Shown piece after piece: positions 16,717 to 25,906 of a DNA stretch of 64,000 nt; position 1 is the first letter of the stretch; each line of letters starts with the position of its first letter. The translations under genes were made by a program, and so were the position numbers. The notes under the pieces were generated by a model, which saw nothing but the letters and a program-made list of their open reading frames with translations, searched no databases and was not told the origin of the DNA. The DNA comes from Arthrobacter sp. SLBN-83 (GTDB lineage: Bacteria > Actinomycetota > Actinomycetes > Actinomycetales > Micrococcaceae). The stretch is from NCBI RefSeq assembly GCF_006715285.1, contig NZ_VFMX01000001.1, forward strand, positions 3,348,001 to 3,412,000. The letters run 5' to 3'.

Positions 16717-17588
16717 GTCCCCCGGGCGCGGGCAAGACCATGCTGGCAGAGCGACTGCCCGGTCTTCTGCCGGATCTTGGCGACCATGAGTCCATGGAGG
16801 TCACAGCCATCCACTCGCTGTGCGGCCTGCCGGCCTCTTCGGTGCAGCTCCTGCGCAGGCCGCCCTTCGAGAACCCCCATCATTCAGCCACCGCTGCAGC
16901 CATCATCGGCGGCGGCTCGGGCCTGCCCAGGCCAGGCGCTGCTTCCAGGGCCCACCGAGGTGTGCTCTTCCTTGACGAGGCGCCGGAATACGAACGGCGC
17001 GTTCTGGATGCCCTGCGGCAGCCGCTGGAGAGCGGTGAGCTGGTGATCCACCGGTCTGCCGGGACGGCAGCCTATCCGGCCCGGTTCCAGCTGGTGCTCG
17101 CCGCCAATCCCTGCCCCTGCGGCAAGGCATCGGGCAAGGGCCTGGACTGCACCTGTACGCCCATGATGCGCCGCCGGTACCTGGCCAGAATGTCAGGGCC
17201 ACTGCTGGACCGGGTGGATATTCAGCTGCAGGTGGAGCGGGTGTCCCTGGCCGAGTTTGGACAGGCCGGCACGGAAGAGGACACGTCGTCCATAGCAGGC
17301 CGGGTGCTGGACGCCCGGGCCAGGCAGGCCGAACGCCTGCACTGCTTCGGCCTCGAAACCAACTCGCAGGTGCCGGGACGGGTCCTTCGCGGTGAACTTC
17401 GGCTCCCAGCAGGTGCCACCCGGATCCTGGACCAGTCCCTCGAGCGGGGAGTGCTGACCGCCCGGGGGTACGACCGGGTCCTTCGGCTTGCATGGACCCT
17501 GGCAGACCTGGGGCACCGGGACGCGCCGGACACAAACGACATCGGGCAGGCACTGGGCCTGCGGCAGGCTGCGGCGGTTGCGGCATGA
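16710..17588 (+). pseudogene. comM: comM (yifB) Mg-chelatase-like AAA+ gene, 5'-truncated by the island
   Basis: The frame encodes the ComM ATPase from inside its Walker A (SPPGAGKTMLAERLPG) through Walker B (VLFLDEAPEY), the zinc-type CPCG...C-x-C segment and the C-terminal lid, about 290 residues. Intact ComM is about 500 residues, with a Lon-protease-like N-terminal domain that is missing here. ComM is a hexameric helicase that drives branch migration during natural transformation. The Gly before PPG is replaced by Ser and there is no proper ribosome site, so a working product is unlikely. The missing half should lie beyond the left end of the island. It overlaps dprA by ATGA. Confidence 0.9.
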
Positions 17589-18841
17589 CAGGCGTGGCAG
17601 GACAGAACGGGCTGAAGAAGATGGGCGTGGAAGAGGAACCGGGCGTGAAAAAGGAATCGGCTTTGGGCGCGGAACGGGTAGCCCGGGCTGCGCTTTCACG
17701 GCTGATGGAGCCACAGGACACCGCCGGCCTGGCCCTCGTGCGGATCGCAGGGGCAACCGACGCCCTGCGGATCGCCACGGGCCAGGTGGCGGCAGGGCCG
17801 GACCTGGAGCGCGAGATCACCCTGCTGCTGGCAGACAGCGGCGCCGGCGAAAGCTGGGCGGGGCTGGCCGCCGCACTGAAGCGCTGGCAGCCGCGGCTTC
17901 CCGACCTTGCACCGGAACGTGATCTTGCCACCATGGCCCGCCTCGGTGGCCGCCTTATTATTCCGGGGGACGAGCTCTGGCCCGCCCAACTCGCGGACCT
18001 GGGAATCCAGGAGCCCATCTGTCTCTGGTGGCGCGGCCAGCAGCAGCCGTTACCAGCCATGGACAAGTGCATCGCCCTGGTGGGATCCAGGGACAGCACC
18101 AGCTATGGAGCTGCCGTGACAGGCGACCTTGCGTACTCGCTGGCGCAGCGCGGCTTTACGGTGGTATCGGGCGGGGCTTACGGCATCGATGCCCATGCAC
18201 ACCGGGCAGCGCTTGCCGGCGGCTCGTCCGCTGTCCCTACCATCGCCGTCATGGCAGGGGGAGTGGACCGCTTCTATCCATCCGGCAACGATGACCTGCT
18301 CCGGGCCGTGGCCAACCAGGGTGCGGTACTGGCCGAGGTGCCGCCGGGGTCGGCACCAACCCGCTACCGGTTCCTGCAGCGAAACCGGCTGATAGCTGCC
18401 CTCTCCGCTGTGACGGTGGTGGTGGAGGCACGCTGGCGCTCAGGGGCACTCAATACGGCCCACCACGCTGAAACCCTGGGCCGTGCCGTCGGCGCCGTTC
18501 CCGGATCGGTGCACAGCGCCAATTCCGCCGGCTGTCACCGGCTCCTTCGGGACGGCGGCGCCGTCTGTGTCACCGACGCCGCGGAGGTGGCCGAACTGGC
18601 CTCACCGAGCGGAACCGACCTGCCGGAACAGCGAACGGCGCAAGCTGCAGTACAGGACGGACTGACCCTGGAAGACCTGATCCTGCTGGACGCGCTGCCG
18701 CTGCGTTCCACCACTTCCGTGGAAAAGCTCTCGGCCGTGGCCGGCCTTGGCCAGGACTCGGTGCGGGCAGGACTGGGCCGGCTTGGGCTGCTGGGACTCG
18801 CCGTGTCCGAACGGGGCGGGTGGAAACGCGGCAAGGGATGA
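17585..18841 (+). CDS. dprA: DNA processing protein DprA (Smf)
   Basis: 418 residues from the ATG overlapping the comM stop; ATG codons slightly downstream are also possible starts. The Rossmann-like core is clear: ALVGSRDSTSYG, VVSGGAYGIDAHAHRAAL, TIAVMAGGVDRFYP and NRLIAALS. DprA binds incoming single-stranded DNA and loads RecA in transformation. A winged-helix-like C-terminal domain (about 330-410) is present. Its place after comM and before xerC is the usual actinobacterial order. With comM cut off by the island, dprA must use another promoter or transcripts from island genes. Confidence 0.93.
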   Translation: MTGVAGQNGLKKMGVEEEPGVKKESALGAERVARAALSRLMEPQDTAGLALVRIAGATDALRIATGQVAAGPDLEREITLLLADSGAGESWAGLAAALKRWQPRLPDLAPERDLATMARLGGRLIIPGDELWPAQLADLGIQEPICLWWRGQQQPLPAMDKCIALVGSRDSTSYGAAVTGDLAYSLAQRGFTVVSGGAYGIDAHAHRAALAGGSSAVPTIAVMAGGVDRFYPSGNDDLLRAVANQGAVLAEVPPGSAPTRYRFLQRNRLIAALSAVTVVVEARWRSGALNTAHHAETLGRAVGAVPGSVHSANSAGCHRLLRDGGAVCVTDAAEVAELASPSGTDLPEQRTAQAAVQDGLTLEDLILLDALPLRSTTSVEKLSAVAGLGQDSVRAGLGRLGLLGLAVSERGGWKRGKG

Positions 18842-18908
18842 CCGTGTCCCCCTGGGGCGGAGGCCATGCAACTGGGAAAGTAGGGGAGTGGAGAATGATG
18901 AACTGCCG

Positions 18909-19814
18909 ATGGAGCTCGGCAAGGCCCTGGATGGCTTTGCCGGTTACTTGTCTGGGGAACGTGCGGTGTCGGCCCATACCCGGCGTGCCTACCTGGGCGA
19001 TCTGCGCAGCTTCCTGTCCTACGCGGCATCGGAAGGCGCGGCAGCGCTGAAGGACCTTGAACTCGGAACGTTCCGCCGCTGGCTCGGCAGTCAAAGTTCA
19101 TTGGGCGCCTCCCGGGCAACCCTCGCGCGCCGCTCTGCCACGGCCCGGACTTTTACGGCCTGGGCGCTCCGCGAGGAACTCCTCGACGTGGACCCTGCGC
19201 TGCGCCTGAAGGCACCCAAACGCGAAGGGTCACTGCCGGGTGTCCTGCAGGCCTCCCAGCTCACGCGTATCCTGGAGCGGCTCGAAATCTCCGCCATGGA
19301 GGGCGAACCCATGGCTGTGCGGAACCGCGCCATGGTTGAACTCCTCTACGCCACAGGCATCCGGGTGGGGGAACTCGTGGGCCTGGACGTCGATGACCTG
19401 GACCCGGACCGCCGGACGCTGCGGGTCATCGGCAAGGGCAACAAGGAACGCACAGTCCCGTTCGGAGTCCCCGCAGCCGTGGCCCTCGACGACTGGCTCC
19501 GGCGGGGGCGCACGGCACTGGCCAAGGAGACCAGTGGGCCGGCGCTTTTTCTCGGAGCCCGCGGTGGACGGGTTGACCAGCGCCAGGTCCGCGCCATGGT
19601 GAACATGCTCTTCGAGGCGCTGGGAGATACGTCCGCGACAGGACCCCACGCGCTCCGGCACTCTGCCGCCACCCATCTGCTCGACGGCGGCGCGGACCTT
19701 CGCGCCGTGCAGGAGATCCTGGGCCACAGCAGCCTGGCCACCACCCAGATCTACACGCACGTCTCGGTGGACCGCCTGCGGAAGAGCTATCAGCAGGCCC
19801 ATCCCAGGGCCTGA
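18909..19814 (+). CDS. xerC: Site-specific tyrosine recombinase XerC
   Basis: 301 residues from the ATG at 18909; a GTG at 18888 is an alternative with AGGGGA placed too close. The SAM-like core-binding domain (about 1-90) is followed by the catalytic domain with the full set: Arg in ATGIRVGEL, Lys in GKGNKER, H-x-x-R in HALRHSA, His in LGHSSLATT, and Tyr in QIYTHV. XerC with XerD resolves chromosome dimers at dif before division. It sits in the conserved comM-dprA-xerC block, so it is chromosomal and not an island gene. Confidence 0.93.
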   Translation: MELGKALDGFAGYLSGERAVSAHTRRAYLGDLRSFLSYAASEGAAALKDLELGTFRRWLGSQSSLGASRATLARRSATARTFTAWALREELLDVDPALRLKAPKREGSLPGVLQASQLTRILERLEISAMEGEPMAVRNRAMVELLYATGIRVGELVGLDVDDLDPDRRTLRVIGKGNKERTVPFGVPAAVALDDWLRRGRTALAKETSGPALFLGARGGRVDQRQVRAMVNMLFEALGDTSATGPHALRHSAATHLLDGGADLRAVQEILGHSSLATTQIYTHVSVDRLRKSYQQAHPRA

Positions 19815-20050
19815 CCACCGTAGCTAATCGCACTGGCGTAATTCCATGAGGTACGGCACAATAAGAGTCACGTCCGGCAACTTTCAAGTACCGCTTGAAG
19901 CCCTTCGGGTTTCGCGCGGCGCGGCAAGCCCGGACACAGCTTAATCTGATACATCTAAATACAGGGAACCACCGCCGCGTTGAAGGGCATGGCAGTTCCA
20001 TCCAGGCAGAGGTCGTTGGGGAAGACGTACCTAGAGCTATGGAGGATGGA

Positions 20051-20554
20051 ATGTCTGTTGCAATGACCCGCGGTGTGCTGTTCGTTCACTCGGCCCCTAC
20101 GGCGCTGTGCCCCCACGTTGAGTGGGCGGTGGGCGCTGTGGTGGACAAGCGGACGGACCTTGAGTGGACCGCTCAGCCTGCCGCGCCCGGAATGTTCCGG
20201 GCCGAGCTGTCCTGGACCGGCGCACCCGGTACGGGATCCAAACTGGCGTCCTGCCTCCGTGGCTGGGCGCATCTTCGCTATGAGGTGACCGAGGAGCCCA
20301 GCCAGGGCGTGGACGGCGGCCGCTGGTCGCACACCCCCGAGCTGGGGATTTTCCATGCCGTCACTGATGTACACGGCAACATCATGGTGTCCGAGGACCG
20401 CATCCGCTACGCGTATGAGTCCGGTGCCGGGGACCCCTCTGCTGTTTACCACGAACTCTCCCTCGCCCTGGGCGAAGCCTGGGATGAGGAACTTGAGCCG
20501 TTCCGGCATGCTGCCGAGGGCGCTCCTGTCCGCTGGCTCCACCAAGTGGGCTGA
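20051..20554 (+). CDS. DUF3145 family protein
   Basis: 167 residues from an ATG with GGAGGA six bases upstream. The sequence (RGVLFVHSAPTALCPHVEWA near the N-terminus, then an Asp/Trp-rich body and a C-terminal WLHQVG) matches the actinobacterial DUF3145 proteins as I know them; their function is unknown. There is no signal peptide or membrane helix. The 236 bp upstream, after xerC, hold no other gene. The gene ends before a perfect bidirectional hairpin shared with fabF. Confidence 0.85.
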   Translation: MSVAMTRGVLFVHSAPTALCPHVEWAVGAVVDKRTDLEWTAQPAAPGMFRAELSWTGAPGTGSKLASCLRGWAHLRYEVTEEPSQGVDGGRWSHTPELGIFHAVTDVHGNIMVSEDRIRYAYESGAGDPSAVYHELSLALGEAWDEELEPFRHAAEGAPVRWLHQVG

Positions 20555-20619
20555 CCGCCGTCGTCCTTTCCAGGGCGACTCCAGGGCGGCCAAAACCGCA
20601 CCAACACCTCCATAGCACA

Positions 20620-20653
20620 AAAGGAGGCCCCGCCAATCGGCGGGGCCTCCTTT
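20620..20653. terminator. Bidirectional terminator between DUF3145 gene and fabF
   Basis: Perfect 15-bp arms (AAAGGAGGCCCCGCC and its complement) around an AATC loop, with an A-run before and a T-run after. It serves both convergent genes. Confidence 0.9.
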
Positions 20654-20681
20654 CGTATCCGGGGCAGTTGCCCCGCCGTGG

Positions 20682-21917
20682 CTACACGCTGCGGATGGCC
20701 ACCACGGCGTTGTGGCCGCCGAAGCCGAACGAGTTGCTCAGGGCCACGATGTTTCCTGCGGGCAGGTCGCGGGCGGAGGTGACAACGTCGAGCGGGATTT
20801 CAGGGTCCTGGTTTTCAAGGTTGATGGTGACCGGCGCCTTGCGCTCATGGACGGCCAGGACGGTGAGGACAGCCTCCACCGCACCGGAGGCTCCCAGGAG
20901 GTGGCCCATCTGGGACTTGGTGGCGGACACGGCCACGTTGTCCACATGGGTGCCCAGGGCGGCACGCAGCGCGGTGTACTCGGGCTTGTCGCCCACGGGG
21001 GTAGAGGTGGCGTGCGCGTTCACGTGCACCACGTCTTCAGCGTGGATCCGGCCGTCGAACATGGCAGCCTTCAAGGCGCGGGTTGCGCCGAGCCCTTCGG
21101 GGTCCGGGGCAGTGATGTGGTATGCGTCCGCAGTGACCGACGTTCCAGCAAGCTCGGCGTAGATGCGGGCTCCACGGGCAAGAGCGTGTTCCTCGGCCTC
21201 GAGGACCAGGGCGCCGGCGCCTTCGCCCATGACGAAGCCGTCGCGTGCGGTGTCGTACGGGCGGGAGGCGCGCTCCGGCTCGTCGTTGCGGCGGGACAGT
21301 GCCTGCATGGAGGCGAACGCTGCCAGCGGCATGGGGTGGATGGCAGCTTCCGCACCACCGCACATCACCACGTCCGCCTTGCCGGAGCGGATAAGCTCCA
21401 GGCCAAGGTGCATGGCCTCGGTGCCGGAGGCGCAGGCGGAAACCGGGGTGTGCGCGCCGGCGCGGGCCCCAAGGTCGAGGCTGACGGCCGCGGCCACACC
21501 GTTGGGCATCAGCATGGGAACGGTCATGGGCAGCACGCGGCGCGGGCCCTTTTCCTTGAGGGTGTCCCACGCGTCCAGCAGCGTCCAGACGCCGCCAATG
21601 CCGGTGGCGAAGGCCACGGCAAGCCGGTCCTGGTCGATTTCCGTGATGCCGGAATCAGCCCAGGCCTCACGGGCGGCGATGACGCCGAACTGGGTGGAGG
21701 GGTCCATCCGCTTGGCCTCAACACGGCTCAGCACGTCGAGGGCCGGCGTGCTGCACCGGGCGGCGAAGTGGACGGGAAGCTCGTACTTGGCTACCCAGTC
21801 GTCCTCCAGGGTGCGGGCACCGGAGACCCCTTTGAGGGCGTTGTTCCACATGGTGGGGACATCGCCGCCGATGGGCGTGGTGGCACCCAGACCGGTAATG
21901 ACTACTTTGCGTGTCAT
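20682..21917 (-). CDS. fabF: Beta-ketoacyl-ACP synthase II
   Basis: 411 residues with the KAS fold. The nucleophile is Cys162 in SACASGTEAM; the two histidines lie in NAHATSTPVGD and SQMGHLLGA. It condenses acyl-ACP with malonyl-ACP in fatty acid elongation. It is the last gene of the fabD-fabH-acpP-fabF operon and is separated from acpP by 175 bp containing a hairpin. Family length is normal and nothing is missing. The start ATG has AAAGAG upstream. Confidence 0.96.
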   Translation of the reverse strand: MTRKVVITGLGATTPIGGDVPTMWNNALKGVSGARTLEDDWVAKYELPVHFAARCSTPALDVLSRVEAKRMDPSTQFGVIAAREAWADSGITEIDQDRLAVAFATGIGGVWTLLDAWDTLKEKGPRRVLPMTVPMLMPNGVAAAVSLDLGARAGAHTPVSACASGTEAMHLGLELIRSGKADVVMCGGAEAAIHPMPLAAFASMQALSRRNDEPERASRPYDTARDGFVMGEGAGALVLEAEEHALARGARIYAELAGTSVTADAYHITAPDPEGLGATRALKAAMFDGRIHAEDVVHVNAHATSTPVGDKPEYTALRAALGTHVDNVAVSATKSQMGHLLGASGAVEAVLTVLAVHERKAPVTINLENQDPEIPLDVVTSARDLPAGNIVALSNSFGFGGHNAVVAIRSV

Positions 21918-22022
21918 GGGATCACTCTTTCGTCGGTGGGGAATCCGGCTGCGTCCACCGCAGGGTCCCGCACATGTTGATGATCGGCCAGTCCCGGTCC
22001 GGGTACTGCGCCGGATAAATGC

Positions 22023-22064
22023 GGCGGGCTGCCGGCCCGGTCAATCCGGACCGGCAGCCCCGCC
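22023..22064 (-). terminator. Hairpin between acpP and fabF
   Basis: GGCGGGCTGCCGG pairs with CCGGCAGCCCCGCC (one bulge), followed on the minus strand by ATTTAT. Probably a partial terminator that lets acpP be transcribed more than fabF. Confidence 0.65.
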
Positions 22065-22092
22065 AAGCCGTAAGACGGCGAAAAGCCTGTGA

Positions 22093-22338
22093 CTAGGCCT
22101 GTGCTCCGGCGATGAAGCTGACAGCGTCGCCAACAGTCTTGAGGTTCTTGACCTCTTCGTCCGGGATGCGGACGCCGAACTTTTCCTCGGCGTTGACCAC
22201 GATGGTCATCATGGAGATGGAGTCGATGTCCAGGTCCTCGGTGAAGGACTTGTCCAGCTCGACGGCCTCCGGGGCCAGGCCGGTTTCCTCGTTGACGATT
22301 TCAGCCAGGCCGGCCAGGATCTCTTCGTTGCTAGCCAT
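22093..22338 (-). CDS. acpP: Acyl carrier protein
   Basis: 81 residues with AAGGAG six bases before the ATG. The phosphopantetheine attachment site is Ser40 in DLDIDSIS, where Ile replaces the Leu of the usual DSL. The remaining four-helix pattern is normal and the protein is very acidic. It carries the growing acyl chain between FabD, FabH and FabF, encoded around it. Length is standard for bacterial ACP. Confidence 0.96.
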   Translation of the reverse strand: MASNEEILAGLAEIVNEETGLAPEAVELDKSFTEDLDIDSISMMTIVVNAEEKFGVRIPDEEVKNLKTVGDAVSFIAGAQA

Positions 22339-22415
22339 TGGTGGCTCCTTTTCTTGTATTGCCGGCAGGGGCTGCCGGAAACGGTCCAGGCCGCGGTTGC
22401 GGCCCTTGGGCGTAT

Positions 22416-23477
22416 CTAGGGAAGGACAACTACCTGTGCGCCGAAGACCAGCCCGGCACCGAAACCGATCTGCAGGGCCAGCCCGCCGCTCAGTCCGGGG
22501 TTCTCCTGCAGGAGACGGTGCGTTGCCAGCGGGATGGAGGCAGCGGAGGTGTTGCCGGCTTCGGCAATGTCCCGTGCCACTGTAACCGTCTCGGGCAGCT
22601 TCAGCTTCTTCACCATCTCGTCGATGATGCGCATGTTGGCCTGGTGGGGGATGAAGGCCACCAGGTCCTCGGCTTGAATGCCTGCGGCATCGAGTGCCTG
22701 CTGGGCCACCTTGGCCATTTCCCAAACCGCCCAGCGGAATACGGTCTGGCCGTCCTGCCGGAGGGTGGGGTACAGTTCCTGGGCTTCTTCCAGGAGTGCG
22801 AGGTCGCCCGTGGAGTCGGACTGGCGGGCGGCGAGTCCCAGGTCGCGGACATCCAACAGGGAGCGGGTCATGCCAATGGCATTCCACTTGCTGCCGTCCG
22901 AACCCCACACCGACGGAGCGATGCCCGGGGTGTCGGAGGGGCCAATGACGACGGCGCCGGCACCGTCGCCAAGGAGGAAGGAAATGGTGCGTTCACGGTT
23001 GTCGATCACGTCCGACAGCTTCTCTGCGCCGACCACCAGGACATACTTTGCGGCTCCGGAGCGGACCAGGGCGTCGGCCTGGGCAATGCCGTAGCAGTAC
23101 CCGGCACACGCTGCGGAGATGTCAAAGGCGGGAGCCGGAGTGGCGCCTATCCGGTCGGCCAGGCTTGCTGCGGCCGACGGTGTGGCGTAGGGGTGGGTCA
23201 CGGTGGAGACAATCACTGCGCCGAGGTCCGGGCCGTCAATGCCGGCCTTCTCCATGGCTTCGCGCGCTGCGCCCTCAGCCATGTCGATCACGCTGACGTC
23301 CGCGGCAGCGCGGTGGCGGGTAATGATGCCCGTGCGCTGGCGGATCCACTCATCCGAGGAATCGATCCACTGGCATACGTCCTCGTTGGTGACGATGACG
23401 TCCGGCCGGTAAGCACCGAGGCCCACGATCCGGGTGTGCTCCTGGATGGGAGCTTGCTTCAGCGTGGGAACGCTCAT
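22416..23477 (-). CDS. fabH: Beta-ketoacyl-ACP synthase III
   Basis: 353 residues. The catalytic Cys124 lies in SAACAGYCYG; His and Asn lie in IPHQANMRI and EAGNTSAASIP. FabH starts fatty acid synthesis by condensing acyl-CoA with malonyl-ACP. In actinobacteria making iso/anteiso acids it accepts branched primers, which is inferred here. The gene overlaps the fabD stop by ATGA, so it is translationally coupled, and acpP follows after 77 bp. Confidence 0.95.
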   Translation of the reverse strand: MSVPTLKQAPIQEHTRIVGLGAYRPDVIVTNEDVCQWIDSSDEWIRQRTGIITRHRAAADVSVIDMAEGAAREAMEKAGIDGPDLGAVIVSTVTHPYATPSAAASLADRIGATPAPAFDISAACAGYCYGIAQADALVRSGAAKYVLVVGAEKLSDVIDNRERTISFLLGDGAGAVVIGPSDTPGIAPSVWGSDGSKWNAIGMTRSLLDVRDLGLAARQSDSTGDLALLEEAQELYPTLRQDGQTVFRWAVWEMAKVAQQALDAAGIQAEDLVAFIPHQANMRIIDEMVKKLKLPETVTVARDIAEAGNTSAASIPLATHRLLQENPGLSGGLALQIGFGAGLVFGAQVVVLP

Positions 23478-24403
23478 GCGTTGCCCTCCAGTTCTGCGAA
23501 GAGCGCCAGCGCGGCGGAAAGGTCGTCGGGGGTCTTGACTGCGACGGTTTTGACGCCGGGCATTCCGCGCTTGGCGAGTCCGGCCAGGGTGCCTGCGGGA
23601 GCCAGCTCGATCAGCCCGGTAACGCCGCGCTTAACCATGGCTTCCATGCAGAGGTCCCAGCGCACCGGACGGGACACCTGGGCGATCAGGCTTTCGACGG
23701 CGGCCCCACCGTCGGTGACTTCCCCGCCGTCGTAATTCGACAGCAGGGGCACCTTCGGTGCCACGGGATTCAGCTGCGGAGCGAGCGCCTCCAGCGCGCT
23801 GACTGCAGGTGCCATGTGGCTGGTGTGGAATGCGCCGGCCACCTTGAGCGGAATGACGCGCGCCTTGGCGGGCGGGTTGTCGGCCAGCGCCTTGAGCTGT
23901 TCAAAAGTACCTGCGGCAACTGTTTGGCCGGCGCCATTGACATTCGCCGGCGCGGCGCCGGATGCCTCGATCGCGGCAAGCACCTCGGCCGGGTCGCCGC
24001 CCACGACGGCGCTCATGCCGGTGGGGGTGACGGCTGCCGCGGCGGCCATGCTGTTGGCGCGCTCCCGGACGAACGTCATGGCTTCCTGCTCCGTCAACAC
24101 GCCGGCGAGGGCGGCGGCGGTGATTTCGCCAACAGAGTGGCCGGCCAGGATGACTGGAAGGGAGTTGAGTTCAACATCGAAGAGGGAAGCGGCGGTGACC
24201 AGGCCCGCGGCAACGATCAGGGGCTGCGCGACAGCAGTGTCCTTAATGGTGTCCTCGTCGGAGGTGGTCCCGTGGGCTATCAGGTCAATGCCTGCGATGT
24301 CACTCAGGGAGGCCAGCTGGCCTGCCACCGAGGGTAGTTCCAGCCAAGGGGCCAGAAAACCCGGGGTCTGCGAGCCCTGTCCAGGGCAGACTATTGCAAG
24401 CAC
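23474..24403 (-). CDS. fabD: Malonyl-CoA:ACP transacylase
   Basis: 309 residues from a GTG at 24403. The serine nucleophile is Ser90 in the GHSVGE motif; the N-terminal CPGQGSQTPG and the internal ferredoxin-like subdomain are typical. It loads malonate onto ACP. It is the first gene of the fab operon and lies downstream of fasR with an 88-bp gap. That gap holds a 17-bp inverted repeat likely bound by FasR. Confidence 0.94.
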   Translation of the reverse strand: MLAIVCPGQGSQTPGFLAPWLELPSVAGQLASLSDIAGIDLIAHGTTSDEDTIKDTAVAQPLIVAAGLVTAASLFDVELNSLPVILAGHSVGEITAAALAGVLTEQEAMTFVRERANSMAAAAAVTPTGMSAVVGGDPAEVLAAIEASGAAPANVNGAGQTVAAGTFEQLKALADNPPAKARVIPLKVAGAFHTSHMAPAVSALEALAPQLNPVAPKVPLLSNYDGGEVTDGGAAVESLIAQVSRPVRWDLCMEAMVKRGVTGLIELAPAGTLAGLAKRGMPGVKTVAVKTPDDLSAALALFAELEGNA

Positions 24404-24471
24404 GTAACCAGCTTTCCAAATTACTGTGTGATCCAGCGGTGTTTCACCGCACCAACCTCACGGGGTCAGGT

Positions 24472-24488
24472 TGTAGGAAGTCTACAAT
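24472..24488. promoter_or_regulatory. Putative FasR operator upstream of fabD
   Basis: TTGTAG-GAAGT-CTACAA, 69 to 85 bases before the fabD start. A second element of the same architecture precedes fasR at 25773-25789. Confidence 0.55.
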
Positions 24489-24491
24489 GCC

Positions 24492-25736
24492 TCAGGCCTG
24501 GTTCCGGGAAGCCTGCCGCTCCGTGGCGGCCTTGGGCGGGGCTGAAAGACGGCCCACCACCAGTGCCGCCTGCAGCACGAACGCCTCCCGAGGCAGCAGC
24601 GGGTCCCAACCGGTGACGTCGCAGACCCGCTTCAGGCGGTACCGGACGGTGTTGGCGTGGACGAAGAGTTCCCGCGCCGTGGCCTCCAGGGAATGGCCCA
24701 GCTCCAGGTACGTTCCCAGCGTTTCCACCAGGCCGTTGGATGCGGCCAGCAGCGGCCGGTAGATATTCTTTACCAGGGAGCGGCGGGCAGCGTCGTCTCC
24801 GGAAATAACCCGCTCCGGCAGCAGGTCATCGGCGGCCACCGGACGGGGCGCGGAGGGCCAGGCCCGGGCTGCGGTCAGCCCGGCAAATGCTGATTGGGCG
24901 GACCCGCTGGCCTCCAGGAGCGAGCTGGCCTCCGGGCCGTAGACCACGGGGCCGGGGGCAAACATGTCGCTCAGCTTCACGTAGGCCGTTTCGCGGTCCT
25001 GGACCCCGCCGAGGATGAGGATCAGCCGGTCGCCCTGGATCCCCACCAGCGCATCCTCGGCGTACCGTCCGGCCATTCGGCGCAACTCGCTCACGTAGCT
25101 GGCGCTGGGTTCGGACGGTGAATTGCCCACCATGACCGTGAACCGTTCCTGCGCCTTCCAGCCAAGCGCGGCAATGCGTGAGCGCAGGGCGTCGGTGTTT
25201 TCGCCCCGCAGGATCGCATCCACGATCAAAGCTTCCAGGCGCGTGTCCCAGGATCCGCGGGACTCGGCAGCCCTTGCGTAAACATCCGCGGCTGCAAAGG
25301 CAACTTCCCTTGAGTAGCGCAGCACCGCCTCGCGAAGGGATGGCTGGTCTGCCTCCGGTGCGATCACCGGAACCTGGTCTTCCACCACCTCCACCACGAT
25401 CCTGATCAGCTGCAGGGCCTTCTGGAGGCTGATGGAACGGGTCAGTTCGGTGGGGGCGGTCCCGAATACATCGGTAAGGATCCATGACGGCGAGCTGGGC
25501 CGCTCATACCAGGTGACAAAGGCCGCGATACCGTTCTGCGCCACCATGCCCAGTGCAGACCGCTCGTCGGCGCTGAGCCGGCTGTACCACGGCAGCGACT
25601 GCTCAAGCTTGCGCATAGTGGTGGTGGAGAGTTGTCCCACATTCGCCCGGAGCTGCTTGAGGGTCTCGGACTTCTCCGGGGTGACCTTCGGCGCGGGCGG
25701 TTTCCGCTTCGAAGACGGGCTTGCTGGTGCTGGCAT
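24492..25736 (-). CDS. fasR: PucR-type transcriptional regulator of fatty acid synthesis (FasR-like)
   Basis: 414 residues from the ATG at 25736; a longer start at 25772 lacks a ribosome site and would lie on the putative operator. The C-terminal PucR/CdaR helix-turn-helix is clear (about 350-395: LGTYLELGHSLEATARELF, then HANTVRYRLKRV). The N-terminal part resembles the regulatory domain of Streptomyces FasR, an activator of fabD-fabH-acpP-fabF. The same gene order here supports the assignment. It probably senses an acyl intermediate, which is inference. The hairpin at 25834-25877 insulates it from aceE. Confidence 0.85.
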   Translation of the reverse strand: MPAPASPSSKRKPPAPKVTPEKSETLKQLRANVGQLSTTTMRKLEQSLPWYSRLSADERSALGMVAQNGIAAFVTWYERPSSPSWILTDVFGTAPTELTRSISLQKALQLIRIVVEVVEDQVPVIAPEADQPSLREAVLRYSREVAFAAADVYARAAESRGSWDTRLEALIVDAILRGENTDALRSRIAALGWKAQERFTVMVGNSPSEPSASYVSELRRMAGRYAEDALVGIQGDRLILILGGVQDRETAYVKLSDMFAPGPVVYGPEASSLLEASGSAQSAFAGLTAARAWPSAPRPVAADDLLPERVISGDDAARRSLVKNIYRPLLAASNGLVETLGTYLELGHSLEATARELFVHANTVRYRLKRVCDVTGWDPLLPREAFVLQAALVVGRLSAPPKAATERQASRNQA

Positions 25737-25772
25737 TCTTTGAGCATACGGCCACCGCCGCGCAAGCTCCAT

Positions 25773-25789
25773 TTGTGCGAAGGCTACAA
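25773..25789. promoter_or_regulatory. Putative FasR operator upstream of fasR
   Basis: TTGTGC-GAAGG-CTACAA lies 37-53 bases before the fasR start. It matches the fabD-upstream element in 14 of 17 positions, including spacer GAAG and the whole right arm. Confidence 0.5.
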
Positions 25790-25833
25790 TCCGCTTTGCG
25801 CTGGGTCACAGCCTTCCGGCCGCTTTCTAAACG

Positions 25834-25877
25834 AACGACGGCGGCCTTCACCTTGTGGGGTGAGGGCCGCCGTCGTT
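25834..25877 (-). terminator. Terminator after aceE
   Basis: Arms of 13 bp (AACGACGGCGGCC and its complement) enclose a loop region that itself can partly pair. It starts 30 bases past the aceE stop and separates it from the fasR promoter. Confidence 0.8.
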
Positions 25878-25906
25878 TGCTGCTGGTTCCGCTGTCCAAC
25901 GGAAGG

